Source: Candidatus Thalassospirochaeta sargassi (GTDB lineage: Bacteria; Spirochaetota; Spirochaetia; UBA9216). Taken from it: a DNA stretch of 64,000 nucleotides. Position numbers and translations under genes: made by a program. Numbering within the stretch: the first letter of the stretch is position 1; each line of letters begins with the position of its first letter. This document shows, piece by piece, positions 1-8,231 of the stretch. The notes under the pieces were generated by a model. It had not been told where the DNA came from. It made no database searches and was given only the letters and a program-made list of their open reading frames with translations. The DNA is taken from the NCBI GenBank assembly GCA_028532855.1, contig JAQQAL010000011.1:1-64000 (forward strand), given 5' to 3'.

Positions 1-473
1 AGGTCATTAATAGCTACCTGAACAACTGTGTATCCAGGATCACCATCTGAAAGATAACTCCAGACAAAAACCATCGCGGTACAGGGCGCAGCACCAAGGA
101 GGACAGCACCCGCTACATAGTCAGTAGCCAGAGCTTCCGGAATAAATGCTTTAAATACAACCTTAAGAAAGAAGCTTGCAATCAAAAACATCGTAAATGG
201 TTTTATAAGCCAATTAACAACTAATGTAACAATAAGTCCTTTCGGTTTTTTTCCTGTATTTACAATACTCTTAAAGTCAACCTTCAGCATCATCGGGTAA
301 ATCATCAACCAGATTAAAATTGCCACAGGAATAGAAACTTTAGCATACTCCATTTTCCCAAGCAGCACAGGAATTTTAGGGAACAATACACCTATTGTTA
401 CACCAAGAACAATGCAGACAGCAACCCAAATCGAAAGATATTTTGCAAAGAAACCAATACGCTTTTCAGCCAT
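1..473 (-). CDS. acr3: ACR3-family arsenite efflux permease (partial, C-terminus outside window)
   Basis: Reading leftward from the ATG at 473 gives MAEKRIGFFAKYLSIWVAV followed by hydrophobic segments. The translation includes PVAILIWLMIYPMM, VNWLIKPFTMF and the segment GAAPCTAMVFVWSYLSDGDP. These match the ACR3 (bile/arsenite/riboflavin transporter) family, in which the Cys of the GAAPCTAM segment is the As(III)-relevant residue. Family members export arsenite across the inner membrane. About 157 residues are visible and the frame stays open to position 1, so the gene continues beyond the window. It is divergent from an arsR-type gene about 100 bp away, the usual arrangement for an arsenite-induced exporter. 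ACR3 membership is strong; substrate is by family. Confidence 0.9.
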   Translation of the reverse strand, partial: MAEKRIGFFAKYLSIWVAVCIVLGVTIGVLFPKIPVLLGKMEYAKVSIPVAILIWLMIYPMMLKVDFKSIVNTGKKPKGLIVTLVVNWLIKPFTMFLIASFFLKVVFKAFIPEALATDYVAGAVLLGAAPCTAMVFVWSYLSDGDPGYTVVQVAIND

Positions 474-508
474 ACCTATACCTCACTAAATTAGCCTATA
501 TTGTCAAT

Positions 509-524
509 TTGGCAAAATTGCCAA
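509..524. promoter_or_regulatory. Palindromic operator candidate between acr3 and arsR
   Basis: TTGGCAA-AA-TTGCCAA is a perfect 7-bp inverted repeat with a 2-bp centre. It lies in the 103-bp space between the divergent acr3 and arsR starts, beside TTGACT-like boxes on both strands (529-534 for the minus strand, 542-547 for the plus strand). Its position fits an ArsR-type repressor site controlling both genes. Binding is inferred, not shown. Confidence 0.55.
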
Positions 525-576
525 TTATAGTCAACTATCGATTGACTTTATTTAAAAATTTATTCACATTAAATTT

Positions 577-921
577 ATGGATTATGCAAAAGAGAAAGAC
601 TTAGCTGCTTCAAGAGCAAAAGTCATGAAAGCATTAGGCCATCCTACCAGGATATTTATGGTCCAGCTGCTATCTAATGAAGACAGCTCAGTAAGTGATT
701 TAACAAAGGCAGTAGGTGCAGACGTATCGACTGTATCAAAGCACCTATCATTACTAAAACAGGCTGGACTTCTAATCGACAGGAAAGTTGGGAACAAAGT
801 TCTTTATTCGTTGATATGTCCCTGCATAATGGAGTTCATACATTGTATCGACGACGTCATTTATCAGGATGCTGAAAAAGGCCTATCTTGTATTAACGTA
901 AATAGAAAAAAATTATTGTAA
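577..921 (+). CDS. arsR: ArsR/SmtB-family metal-responsive repressor
   Basis: A 114-residue winged-helix protein. The segment KALGHPTRIFMVQLL (residues 18-32) and the recognition helix STVSKHLSLLKQAGLL (51-66) are typical of ArsR/SmtB repressors. The classical ELCVCDL metal box is absent; the corresponding stretch reads SSVSDLTKAVGAD. Cysteines sit instead in the C-terminal half at 81, 83, 90 and 105 (CPC plus two more), so As(III) may be bound there. The start at 577 gives the standard length; an overlapping earlier frame at 395 has no family match. It is divergent from acr3 and next to a palindrome, which supports autoregulated arsenite sensing. Confidence 0.88.
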   Translation: MDYAKEKDLAASRAKVMKALGHPTRIFMVQLLSNEDSSVSDLTKAVGADVSTVSKHLSLLKQAGLLIDRKVGNKVLYSLICPCIMEFIHCIDDVIYQDAEKGLSCINVNRKKLL

Positions 922-1071
922 AACCTCCTGGCACATCTGTTCATTTATATATTTAAACTCTTCCTTTTCACTTAATTAAAACATATCTGCTCTTATTTCC
1001 GCTTTTTGTCGTTCTTTTTCTCTAATCATTACATTGAAGTTGCAAATTTTAGAAACTTTGTCGATAAACAC

Positions 1072-1108
1072 TTGACAAGGTTGCGCGTTAGTTTCTATAT
1101 TTTGAAAC
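1072..1108 (+). promoter_or_regulatory. Promoter with overlapping palindromic operator, upstream of the permease remnant
   Basis: TTGACA (1072-1077), an 18-bp spacer and TATATT (1096-1101) form a good sigma-70 type promoter. The inverted repeat GTTTC-N8-GAAAC (1091-1108) lies across the -10 box, the position where a repressor would block polymerase. The half-site differs from the palindrome at 509-524, so the two may be read by different proteins. Confidence 0.55.
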
Positions 1109-1134
1109 AAAGAAACAACAAAGAGGAGAATTGT

Positions 1135-1500
1135 TTGAGTAGCACGATCTTATCTGCAGTTTCAAAAATCGCCCTGATACTATCGTTTTTAAAAGATAAA
1201 AAAAAGACAATTAAAGCTTTGAAAAAAGCACTTAAATCCTTTGAAAATATACTGCCTCAATTTTTAGCAATAATTGTCATAGTAGCGATTAATATTGCAT
1301 TTTTGGATCAAGACCAAATTTCCAAAGCCATTGGTGAAGACTCCGGCATCATTGGGGTATTCGGAGCAGCCATTGCTGGAAGAATAACTCTTATTGCTGG
1401 ATTCATTGCATTTCCGGCGACTGCAGATTAACGCTTGCACGATTATATGCAAGCGTAATTGGCATAGTAATCATATCTTTGATTCTGAATAAAAGCATCA
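1135..1500 (+). pseudogene. Remnant of a DUF318/YraQ-type metal permease
   Basis: A TTG start at 1135 has a clear AAGAGGAG site at 1121-1128. The frame reads a charged segment (KDKKKTIKALKKALKSFENI) and then LPQFLAIIVIVAINIAFLDQ and GVFGAAIAGRITLIAGFIAFP, the pattern of COG0701 permeases found in arsenic/metal clusters. It hits a stop at 1429-1431 right after FPATAD, where relatives continue with a further helix pair. A different frame just downstream resumes a hydrophobic C-terminal-like stretch (LARLYASVIGIVIISLILN, about 1434-1490). The middle of the second half therefore appears deleted with a frameshift. The overlapping 1006 start lacks a ribosome site. Confidence 0.65.
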
Positions 1501-1527
1501 GTAAAACAATTATAGAGGAGTATATTC

Positions 1528-1767
1528 ATGAAAATCCAAATTTTAGGAACAGGTTGTGTTAAATGTAAGGCTCTTTAAGCCTCTGCCATCGAGGCAGCAA
1601 GCAGGTTAGGCTCAGATTATGAGGTAGTAAAGGTTACAGATCTCGATGAGATAATGGAGATGGGAGTTATGGTAACTCCGGCGCTCGCAATCGATGGAGA
1701 AGTAAAATCGGCAGGCAAGGTTCTAACACCTGCACAGATTACTGATTTTATCAACGGAGACAAATAA
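1528..1767 (+). pseudogene. Small thioredoxin-like protein (redox-active disulfide type) with internal TAA
   Basis: ATG at 1528 has GAGGAG at 1515-1520. The frame reads MKIQILGTGCVKCKAL, then TAA at 1576-1578, then ASAIEAASRLGSDYEVVKV and continues through GVMVTPALAIDGEVKSAGKV to TAA at 1767. Apart from the stop this is a full 79-residue member of the small thioredoxin family with a CxxC active site (CVKC, residues 10-13) and the cis-proline segment VTPALAIDG. The stop replaces a residue shortly after the active site. The reading frame and ribosome site are otherwise intact, so the loss is recent or is a base-calling error. Confidence 0.75.
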
Positions 1768-1768
1768 G

Positions 1769-2105
1769 ATGTCGTGCTCTTGTGGAAATGACAAGAAAAC
1801 TAAATTGTTATATTCATGTTCAGGTATTCAGGAAACTCCACGCGGCTGGTGTTGCATATAGAACCTGCCTTGCAGGTGTTGGCGCAGATTTATCCGGATT
1901 TACTATCTCCGCACAGGAAGCGAAAGAGAATATTATTATTGACGGCTGCAAAATCAGCTGCAGAAAGAAGATATTTGAAAAGAACAATCTACCTTACACA
2001 CATTTTATTACTACCGATTTTGATGTGAAAAAAAGGAAAACAGAAATAACCGACAAGGTTATTGACCGGGTAACAGAAGAAATCCGTATGCAGATTGAAG
2101 GGTAG
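1769..2105 (+). pseudogene. DGC-domain (PF08859-like) putative zinc-binding protein, frameshifted
   Basis: The gene begins one base after the previous stop. ATG at 1769 reads MSCSCGNDKKTKLLYSCSG, the cysteine-rich N-terminus of DGC-domain proteins, and ends at a stop near 1860. The rest lies in another frame: QVFRKLHAAGVAYRTCLAG, VGADLSGF, IIIDGCKISC and KKIFEKNNLPYTHFITTDF, ending at 2105. The switch is near 1820-1830, with some residues missing between YSCSG and QVFRKL. Conserved Cys residues and the DGC motif remain. DGC proteins commonly accompany metal/arsenic and thioredoxin genes. The frameshift breaks an otherwise complete gene. Confidence 0.7.
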
Positions 2106-2194
2106 CTCGATGAGGAAGGGGGCTTCCCCGCATGTCTTCTTGCCGGACTGCTTTTCGGTTCAATAAATTAATTCACTAATTCAGGAGTAGAATT

Positions 2195-3373
2195 TTGAAA
2201 AACAAAAACGCAATGCTGATGTTTTTAGGTCTATTAGCATTTATGACCAATGGTGATAATTATGCAGCAGCTCCTTTACTGCTGAAAATATCAGAAGATT
2301 TAGGCTTGTCAATGCAACAGGCCGCATATTCTGTTACAGCCTACATGCTATCTTTCGGGCTTTTTACCCTAATTTTCGGGCCACTTTCCGACAGATTCGG
2401 CAAGGTTCGAATTATACGTATAGCAGCCTTCGGGACTGCTGTTTTCAGTATAATGGGAGGGTTATCCTTCAATTTGCAGAGTTTAATGATATTCCGGGCC
2501 TTTAATGGAGGGTTTGGTGCAGGTGTTTTCCCAGTAACAATGGCTCTGGTAGGTCAATCTTTCAATGATCAGGAACGTCAGGGTGCTCTTGGAAAGGTCA
2601 TGGGAATGATGTTTTTAGGGGGTGCTACTGCAACCGCTATAGGAGGAGCATTATCTTATTTCGGCTCCTGGCGGATGGTCTATATTGTTTACGGTATAGG
2701 CGAATTAATAGTCGCTATTATTATCACAAGAGTTCTTGAAAAAGACAGCAATGTTGTAGATAAATTGAATTTTGTATCGGCCTATAAGGCCCCCTTAAGC
2801 AACCCCCGGTTTATGAGAATTGTTATCACAATATTTTTTGTTGGCTTTACAGTCTTCGGAAGCTTCACATACTCCGGCAAACTTCTACAGCAACTTACAG
2901 GATTCTCAGTTCTACAGGTCGGCCTTATATTGTCTTTCTTTGGAGTTGGTACAGTCTTCGGAGGAAGAATTGCTCCAAAATTAAAAAAAGTATTGAAACA
3001 CGGCTTTCTTATTTCTGCAGGAATTGTCGGTTTTTCGGGGCTTTATATCATGTCATCATTCTCAAACATTGTAATGCTCTGTATAGGCCTATTCGGTTTC
3101 GGTCTTGCTTTCATCTTTCTGCAGACAACACTTGTATCAACAGCTCAGATGAAACTGCCGAAAATGCGTGGAACGGCAATGTCTCTTGCATCATTCAATA
3201 TGTTTGTAGGTGGTGCGGCAGGGACTATTTTAAACGGCAGAATACTCTCTACCCAGGGTATTAATTCAATCTTCTTTTATGCTTCTTTCATTTTATTAAC
3301 GGTAGGTTTTGTCGCAGCATTTTTTGTGGCAAGATTTGAAATGAGACAGAAAAGAGCTATCATCTCCAATTAA
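2195..3373 (+). CDS. Major facilitator superfamily transporter (12 TM)
   Basis: A 392-residue protein with about 12 hydrophobic segments and an MFS motif A between helices 2 and 3, GPLSDRFGKVRI. Length and the amphipathic centre (KDSNVVDKLNFVSAYKAPL) are standard for a drug or metabolite:H+ antiporter of the DHA type. A TTG start at 2195 is chosen because AGGAG stands at 2183-2187 and the first helix follows directly. It lies intact between broken genes of the ars-like cluster, so its substrate may be an arsenical or a thiol compound, but nothing in the sequence proves that. Confidence 0.85.
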   Translation: MKNKNAMLMFLGLLAFMTNGDNYAAAPLLLKISEDLGLSMQQAAYSVTAYMLSFGLFTLIFGPLSDRFGKVRIIRIAAFGTAVFSIMGGLSFNLQSLMIFRAFNGGFGAGVFPVTMALVGQSFNDQERQGALGKVMGMMFLGGATATAIGGALSYFGSWRMVYIVYGIGELIVAIIITRVLEKDSNVVDKLNFVSAYKAPLSNPRFMRIVITIFFVGFTVFGSFTYSGKLLQQLTGFSVLQVGLILSFFGVGTVFGGRIAPKLKKVLKHGFLISAGIVGFSGLYIMSSFSNIVMLCIGLFGFGLAFIFLQTTLVSTAQMKLPKMRGTAMSLASFNMFVGGAAGTILNGRILSTQGINSIFFYASFILLTVGFVAAFFVARFEMRQKRAIISN

Positions 3374-3389
3374 GCAGCAGGGCGGTGTT

Positions 3390-3682
3390 ATGAATCTAAA
3401 AAAAAACTTTAAAGAAACGACAAAGGCTGAACTCGCAATTTTAGAGTTCGGCTCGACTTGCGTCCCATGTGCAAAGATGAAGATTATGAAGGAATTGTAG
3501 CAGTGGAATATATTGATACAGGAACAGATTCAGGAGAAAAATCAGCAGAAGAAAATGAGATCAAAATAGCTCCCTCTCAAATCTTTATTGATTCAAATGG
3601 CGTGAAGTTTTCACGTCATGATGGATATCTGCCACAGGAAGAACATTTACTATTTTTTAAAAAAATAGGAATAAATAAATGA
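3390..3682 (+). pseudogene. Thioredoxin-like protein, frameshifted
   Basis: ATG at 3390 reads MNLKKNFKETTKAELAILEF, then GSTCVPCAKMKIMKEL and a stop at 3498-3500. The C-terminal half is in another frame: VEYIDTGTDSGEKSA, then IKIAPSQIFIDSNGVKFSRH and DGYLPQEEHLLFFKK, ending at 3682. The two halves together resemble the intact thioredoxin lipoprotein at 4397 (ELGSVSCIPCKMM ... IPTQVFLDSDGREYYRHVGF). The CVPC active site is kept. The frame change near 3485-3500 disables the gene unless it is a sequence error. Its end overlaps the ccdA-like start by ATGA. Confidence 0.7.
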
Positions 3683-4380
3683 TGGATTTTTTTAATTTAC
3701 TAAACACGGGCATGAGTCAACCCGGACTATTTGCATTCGCAGCAGCACTTCTTTGGGGAATATTAAGTGTTATTATAAGCCCCTGCCACTTGGGCTCACT
3801 TCCCTTAATCATTGCCTACATCAATAACAGAGAAAAACCGGACACAAAAACAGCTTTTACATTATCGCTATTATTTGGCCTCGGGCTATTAATCATGCTC
3901 GCGGTCATTGGAATAATTACAAGCATGACAGGGAGGATAATGGGTGATATTGGAGATGGAGTTCTTATTGGTGTAGCTATATTTCTTATTATCTGTGGTA
4001 TTTGGCTAATGGATTTTATCCCTCTTTCGAAGACATCTTTTTCCTTTACACCAAAAAGAATCAAAGCAGGTAAATTTGGCTCCTTTATCCTTGGGCTTGT
4101 ATATGGAATAGCCCTGGGCCCATGCAGTTTTGCTTTCATGGCACCGATGCTCGGATTTGTCTTCTCTGCATCCGCAAGCACTATTACCTTCGGTTTTTCT
4201 CTAATGCTGTTCTATGCAGTCGGACATACCGCAGTAATTATTGCAGCAGGAACTTTTGGTGATGCTGTGAATAATCTTTTACAAAAAAAATGGACAGATA
4301 AAGCCTTACCTGTTTTCAAAAAAATATGCGGCATAGCTGTTGTTGCCGTTGGAATATATCAATTAATTGATCTCATATAA
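3679..4380 (+). CDS. ccdA: CcdA/DsbD-like thiol-disulfide membrane transporter
   Basis: A 233-residue protein with six predicted membrane helices and the two half-repeat cysteine motifs of CcdA: SPCHLGSLPL near residue 34 and GPCSFAFMAP near residue 150. CcdA moves electrons from cytoplasmic thioredoxin to extracytoplasmic thioredoxin-like proteins. It starts inside the end of the frameshifted thioredoxin gene and is followed closely by a thioredoxin lipoprotein, an obvious electron acceptor. The cluster therefore looks like a periplasmic reducing pathway attached to metal resistance. Confidence 0.88.
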   Translation: MMDFFNLLNTGMSQPGLFAFAAALLWGILSVIISPCHLGSLPLIIAYINNREKPDTKTAFTLSLLFGLGLLIMLAVIGIITSMTGRIMGDIGDGVLIGVAIFLIICGIWLMDFIPLSKTSFSFTPKRIKAGKFGSFILGLVYGIALGPCSFAFMAPMLGFVFSASASTITFGFSLMLFYAVGHTAVIIAAGTFGDAVNNLLQKKWTDKALPVFKKICGIAVVAVGIYQLIDLI

Positions 4381-4396
4381 AATATTTGGAGGGAAA

Positions 4397-4795
4397 ATGA
4401 GAAATCTACTAAAGATTATGGCCATCCTGAGCATACTGACTTTGTTTGGATGCGAAAAAAAAATTGAGGCTGATGCCAGTCAAGCAGATGAGGAGAAGAG
4501 TTCTGAACGTGCAGCAGTTACATTTATTGAACTAGGGTCTGTAAGCTGTATACCTTGTAAAATGATGCAGCCTATAATGGAACAGGTTGAAGTTGATTTT
4601 GGAGAACAAGTGGAGGTTATTTTTCACGACGTCTGGACAGATGAGGGAGCGCCTTTTGCAAGCGAATACGGAATACAAGCCATTCCTACTCAGGTTTTCC
4701 TTGACAGTGACGGCAGAGAATACTACCGGCATGTAGGCTTTTTTTCTCAAGAAGAGTTGTATGAAATCATCGAAAAAGGTTTATCCTTGGATTAA
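4397..4795 (+). CDS. Thioredoxin-fold lipoprotein
   Basis: A 132-residue protein. The start at 4397 is chosen because GGAGGG (4388-4393) precedes it and the next residues form a lipoprotein signal (MRNLLKIMAILSILTLFGC). The mature part carries SVSCIPCKMM, with a CIPC active site, and the cis-proline segment AIPTQVFLDSDG. It would sit on the periplasmic side of the inner membrane or in the outer membrane, reduced by the CcdA-like protein encoded 16 bp upstream. It is the intact counterpart of the frameshifted gene at 3390. Confidence 0.88.
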   Translation: MRNLLKIMAILSILTLFGCEKKIEADASQADEEKSSERAAVTFIELGSVSCIPCKMMQPIMEQVEVDFGEQVEVIFHDVWTDEGAPFASEYGIQAIPTQVFLDSDGREYYRHVGFFSQEELYEIIEKGLSLD

Positions 4796-5032
4796 ATTGT
4801 TAAACTAATAACATACTTACGTGATTTTGCAAAAAATCATATTTACTTGAAAACAAGGCCATAATAGCAGATAATAATTATATCTTGATTATTGAATCAC
4901 ATAAGATGATTTTCCATCAAGTAAATAGTCCGGTTAAGGAGTTAGATGACTTATCCGCAGAGAAATGAGATCAAAAATATTTTGGCGTATTTTTTCACTC
5001 TATATCTGCGATTAAAAATCTTATAATTATTC

Positions 5033-8000
5033 ATGAATAGAAAGAATAATAAAGGTCGGCCCATACATTTGAAGCTCACGCTGAACTATGGTGGTCTCAT
5101 CTCGGCTATATTGTTAATTTTTATAATTTTAAACTTCTTTATCATCACAAATTTCAAGAATAAAGGAATAGACGCTTCGATTCAGCAGTCAATTGAAAAT
5201 ATTGAACATAACATCAGAGAATTTACTCATAAATCTGTTGAGCAGTATCTAAAAGTTGAAAACGAAAAGCTATCAGCTATTTCTGTTGAATATCTTAACC
5301 TGGCAGAAAAAGGATTAGTTAATAGAGAAGAGGTCGTTGAACAAATAGTGGCGCTTATTTCAAATTCACCTGTCGGGGAGTCGGGATACTCATATGCTTT
5401 AAATTTGGAAGGAGAGATGACCGCTCATCCCGTTGAAGAATACATAGGCAGGGACTTCAGTTGGGATGAAGGGATTCAGAAACAGCTTCTAATGAAAGAA
5501 GGTGTTTTAAAATATGACTGGAAGAATCCGGATGATATAAACTTCCGAAAGAAAATCCTTTATATGAGTTATTGCGAACCGCTCGCTTGGATAATCTCTA
5601 CTACTGCCTACACAGATGATCAGTACACAAAAAACCTTCGTCTTGAGGATATCAGATCTATTTTTGAAAACCAAAACTTGAATAGTCTCTGCTGTATATC
5701 TCTCATGAACGGCTCCGGTGACTTCATTTTGTCTACTGAGTCCCCCAATGAAGATAATGAAATTTTCAGGCAAGCGCTTTATGAGCGGTTTGATGATATT
5801 AGAGAGAACGTAATTGGTCATATGACCATTTACGTTAACAGCCCTCAGCGGGGAGAAAGCCGGGCTGTGGCGTTCTATTCATATCTTCCGGAAATGGACT
5901 GGGTTATTGTAGGCATGGGTTACCAAACGGAATTATACAGACAAGTCATTAATTCCTATATGGTAATGGCTACAGCAATAATTATAGCTTTTGTCCTGTT
6001 TGTAGTATTGAACAATAGAATCAGCAGCCACATAACGGCACCGCTTTCTGAACTGGTTGAAAAACTTGACAAAAGTACAGACGGTGATTTTTCGGTAAGG
6101 TTAAATATAAAAACCGGGGATGAATTTGAGATTGTAAGCGAACATTTCAATCGTTTCATGAAGAGTCATCAAGAGAATACAAAACGAATTGAACAAGCCC
6201 GTTCGGAGATAAAAACTCTTGCGAAGTTTCCAGATGAAACTCCTAGCCCGGTCATAAGGCTTGATTCATCCCAGCGCATCGAGTACGCCAACAAAGAAGC
6301 AGTAGCATCGATTCTTAATCCACTTAATCTTGCTGTCGGTGACACGGTGCCTGATGAATCTCTAACGAAGTTTATGAATACGAATACTTTTACCGGAAGG
6401 AATGAGTTTGAGATAAATGGTAAGATTTTTTCTTTTTCAGCTTCAAGAATTAATGACCCGGCTTGCACTTATTTATATGGAAAGGATATAAGCAGGCAGA
6501 AAAAGTTTGAATCAATACAGCTGCTTTCAGAAAACATTTTCAGAAACAGTATAGAAGGGATTGTTATAACGAATTCAAAAGGCATTATCGAATCGGTGAA
6601 TCCAGCGTTTACAAAAATTACCGGCTATAGTGCCGAAGAAGCGATTGGTCAAACTCCCAGGATTCTGAAATCACACAGACATAGCAAAGATTTTTATAGT
6701 GATTTGTGGGGAGCGTTGCGAAAGAAAGGATACTGGAGTGGAGAGATTTGGAACCGCAGAAAGAACGGAATTGTTTATGCAGAACTTCTGACAATTAATT
6801 CAATTCGAAATGATGAGGGTGAGATAATCCAGTTTATTTCATTTTTTCATGATCTCAGTGATGTCAAAGAAAAAGAAGCCAGGATCATCTATGAGTCAAT
6901 GCATGATAAGCTCACAGGTCTTCCTAACAGGGAATTCCTGATTTCCCTGTTCCCTTCACTTGTGGAGAACGCTGAATCAGATGGCGAATGTTTTAGTCTT
7001 GTTTATATCGATATTAACAACTTCAAACGGATAAACGAAAGCGCAGGAGCGGAAGCTGGGGATCTGCTGTTATTAGAAGTTTCTGATAGGTTAAGGGTTC
7101 TATTCAGTTCCGAAGATGATATAATCCGAATGGGCAGCGACGAATTTATATGCATTGTAAGGTCAGATAGAGACCAAAATGAAACATCTTCTATTGCAGA
7201 TAGTATATTGAAGATTTTCGGTCCTGCATTTTATGTTGCCGATCATGAAATTAATCTTGAAATTTCAATAGGGATTTCAAGATTTCCAGACGACGACAAT
7301 CTTCCATTAGAACTGCTTGCAAAGGCCGAAGCTGCGATGAGGGATTCTAAAAGAAACATTAACAGTCCATATACATTTTATTCACCATCCCTCAGACAGG
7401 ACGGTCTTTCAAGGATAGAAATTGAAAGTGCATTAAGAACCGCCTTCGAAAACAGGCAATTCTATTTAAACTATCAACCGAAAGTTTCCGCATCGGACGG
7501 TAAAATAATCGGAGCGGAAGCTCTTGTAAGATTAAAACCAGTAGAGGGACAGTTTATCGGTCCGGATGTATTTATTCCAATTGCTGAAGAAATAGGTTTG
7601 ATTGAGCCTCTAGGGGCATGGGTTCTGGAAATGGCATGCCGGGATACAGTCAGGCTAATAAATAACGGATTTTCAGATATTAATATTGCGGTTAATCTAT
7701 CTCCATGGCAGTTCAGGAACGTTAATCTTCCGGAGCAGGTGCGTAATATCATCGAATCTACCGGAATCCCCCCCGCCAACCTGAATCTTGAAATCACAGA
7801 AAGCATGGCTATTGATAATGTTAACGATTCCATAAAAGCAATGAATAGCCTGACAGAGATAGGTCTTTCTCTCTCAATCGACGATTTTGGGACGGGCTAT
7901 TCATCACTTTCGTATCTTTCCCAGTTTCCTGTTGATATCCTGAAAATTGATAAGGCTTTTGTGGACGGAATCCCTGAGGATTCCAAGCGTACAGGAGTAG

Positions 8001-8179
8001 TGCTTGCAATACTTTCCCTGGCTAAGAATCTAGGTATGAAAACAGTGGCTGAGGGTGTTGAAACAATAGAGCATTCAAATTTTCTGAAGAAACATGGATG
8101 TACTCAGTTTCAGGGTTATTATTACCACAAACCCCTTTTACTGGAAGATTTTGAAGAGGTTTTAGGCAAAGAAGTTTGA
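5033..8179 (+). CDS. Membrane sensor with dCache, HAMP, PAS, GGDEF and EAL domains
   Basis: A 1048-residue protein. A membrane helix at about 20-42 is followed by an extracellular Cache-type sensor region to about 305, a second helix at about 310-330, HAMP (about 332-385), one or two PAS regions (about 400-615), GGDEF (about 625-790) and EAL (about 800-1045). The diguanylate cyclase signature reads GSDEF at about residue 701 instead of GGDEF, so cyclase activity is uncertain. The EAL part keeps EALVRL (about 828) and DDFGTGYSS (about 950), consistent with c-di-GMP phosphodiesterase activity. The PAS text KITGYSAEEAIGQTPRILKS is classical. No strong ribosome site precedes the ATG at 5033. Confidence 0.9.
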   Translation: MNRKNNKGRPIHLKLTLNYGGLISAILLIFIILNFFIITNFKNKGIDASIQQSIENIEHNIREFTHKSVEQYLKVENEKLSAISVEYLNLAEKGLVNREEVVEQIVALISNSPVGESGYSYALNLEGEMTAHPVEEYIGRDFSWDEGIQKQLLMKEGVLKYDWKNPDDINFRKKILYMSYCEPLAWIISTTAYTDDQYTKNLRLEDIRSIFENQNLNSLCCISLMNGSGDFILSTESPNEDNEIFRQALYERFDDIRENVIGHMTIYVNSPQRGESRAVAFYSYLPEMDWVIVGMGYQTELYRQVINSYMVMATAIIIAFVLFVVLNNRISSHITAPLSELVEKLDKSTDGDFSVRLNIKTGDEFEIVSEHFNRFMKSHQENTKRIEQARSEIKTLAKFPDETPSPVIRLDSSQRIEYANKEAVASILNPLNLAVGDTVPDESLTKFMNTNTFTGRNEFEINGKIFSFSASRINDPACTYLYGKDISRQKKFESIQLLSENIFRNSIEGIVITNSKGIIESVNPAFTKITGYSAEEAIGQTPRILKSHRHSKDFYSDLWGALRKKGYWSGEIWNRRKNGIVYAELLTINSIRNDEGEIIQFISFFHDLSDVKEKEARIIYESMHDKLTGLPNREFLISLFPSLVENAESDGECFSLVYIDINNFKRINESAGAEAGDLLLLEVSDRLRVLFSSEDDIIRMGSDEFICIVRSDRDQNETSSIADSILKIFGPAFYVADHEINLEISIGISRFPDDDNLPLELLAKAEAAMRDSKRNINSPYTFYSPSLRQDGLSRIEIESALRTAFENRQFYLNYQPKVSASDGKIIGAEALVRLKPVEGQFIGPDVFIPIAEEIGLIEPLGAWVLEMACRDTVRLINNGFSDINIAVNLSPWQFRNVNLPEQVRNIIESTGIPPANLNLEITESMAIDNVNDSIKAMNSLTEIGLSLSIDDFGTGYSSLSYLSQFPVDILKIDKAFVDGIPEDSKRTGVVLAILSLAKNLGMKTVAEGVETIEHSNFLKKHGCTQFQGYYYHKPLLLEDFEEVLGKEV

Positions 8180-8193
8180 TCCGAAAATAATGA

Positions 8194-8222
8194 TTTATAG
8201 ATGATCAACTCCATGGTATATT
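8194..8222 (+). promoter_or_regulatory. Candidate promoter of the ynj-type operon
   Basis: TTTATA (8194-8199), a 17-bp spacer and TATATT (8217-8222) resemble a sigma-70 promoter. The GTG start of the ATPase gene begins at 8232 without a Shine-Dalgarno sequence, so a transcript starting about 7 bp after the -10 would be nearly leaderless. This is inferred from spacing only. Confidence 0.35.
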
Positions 8223-8231
8223 CTTTGTAGC

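Noticed and set aside
1769-2105. Programmed frameshift in the DGC gene
   Set aside because: No slippery run is seen at the switch and residues are missing between the two frames, which fits decay rather than recoding.
4841-4926. Inverted repeat ATTTACTTGA / TCAAGTAAAT as a terminator
   Set aside because: The arms are 66 bp apart and AT-rich without a T-run; a chance match or a weak regulatory site is more likely.
8180-8231. Riboswitch upstream of the ynj-type operon
   Set aside because: Only about 50 bp lie between the genes, too short for a known aptamer, and the promoter boxes already occupy them.
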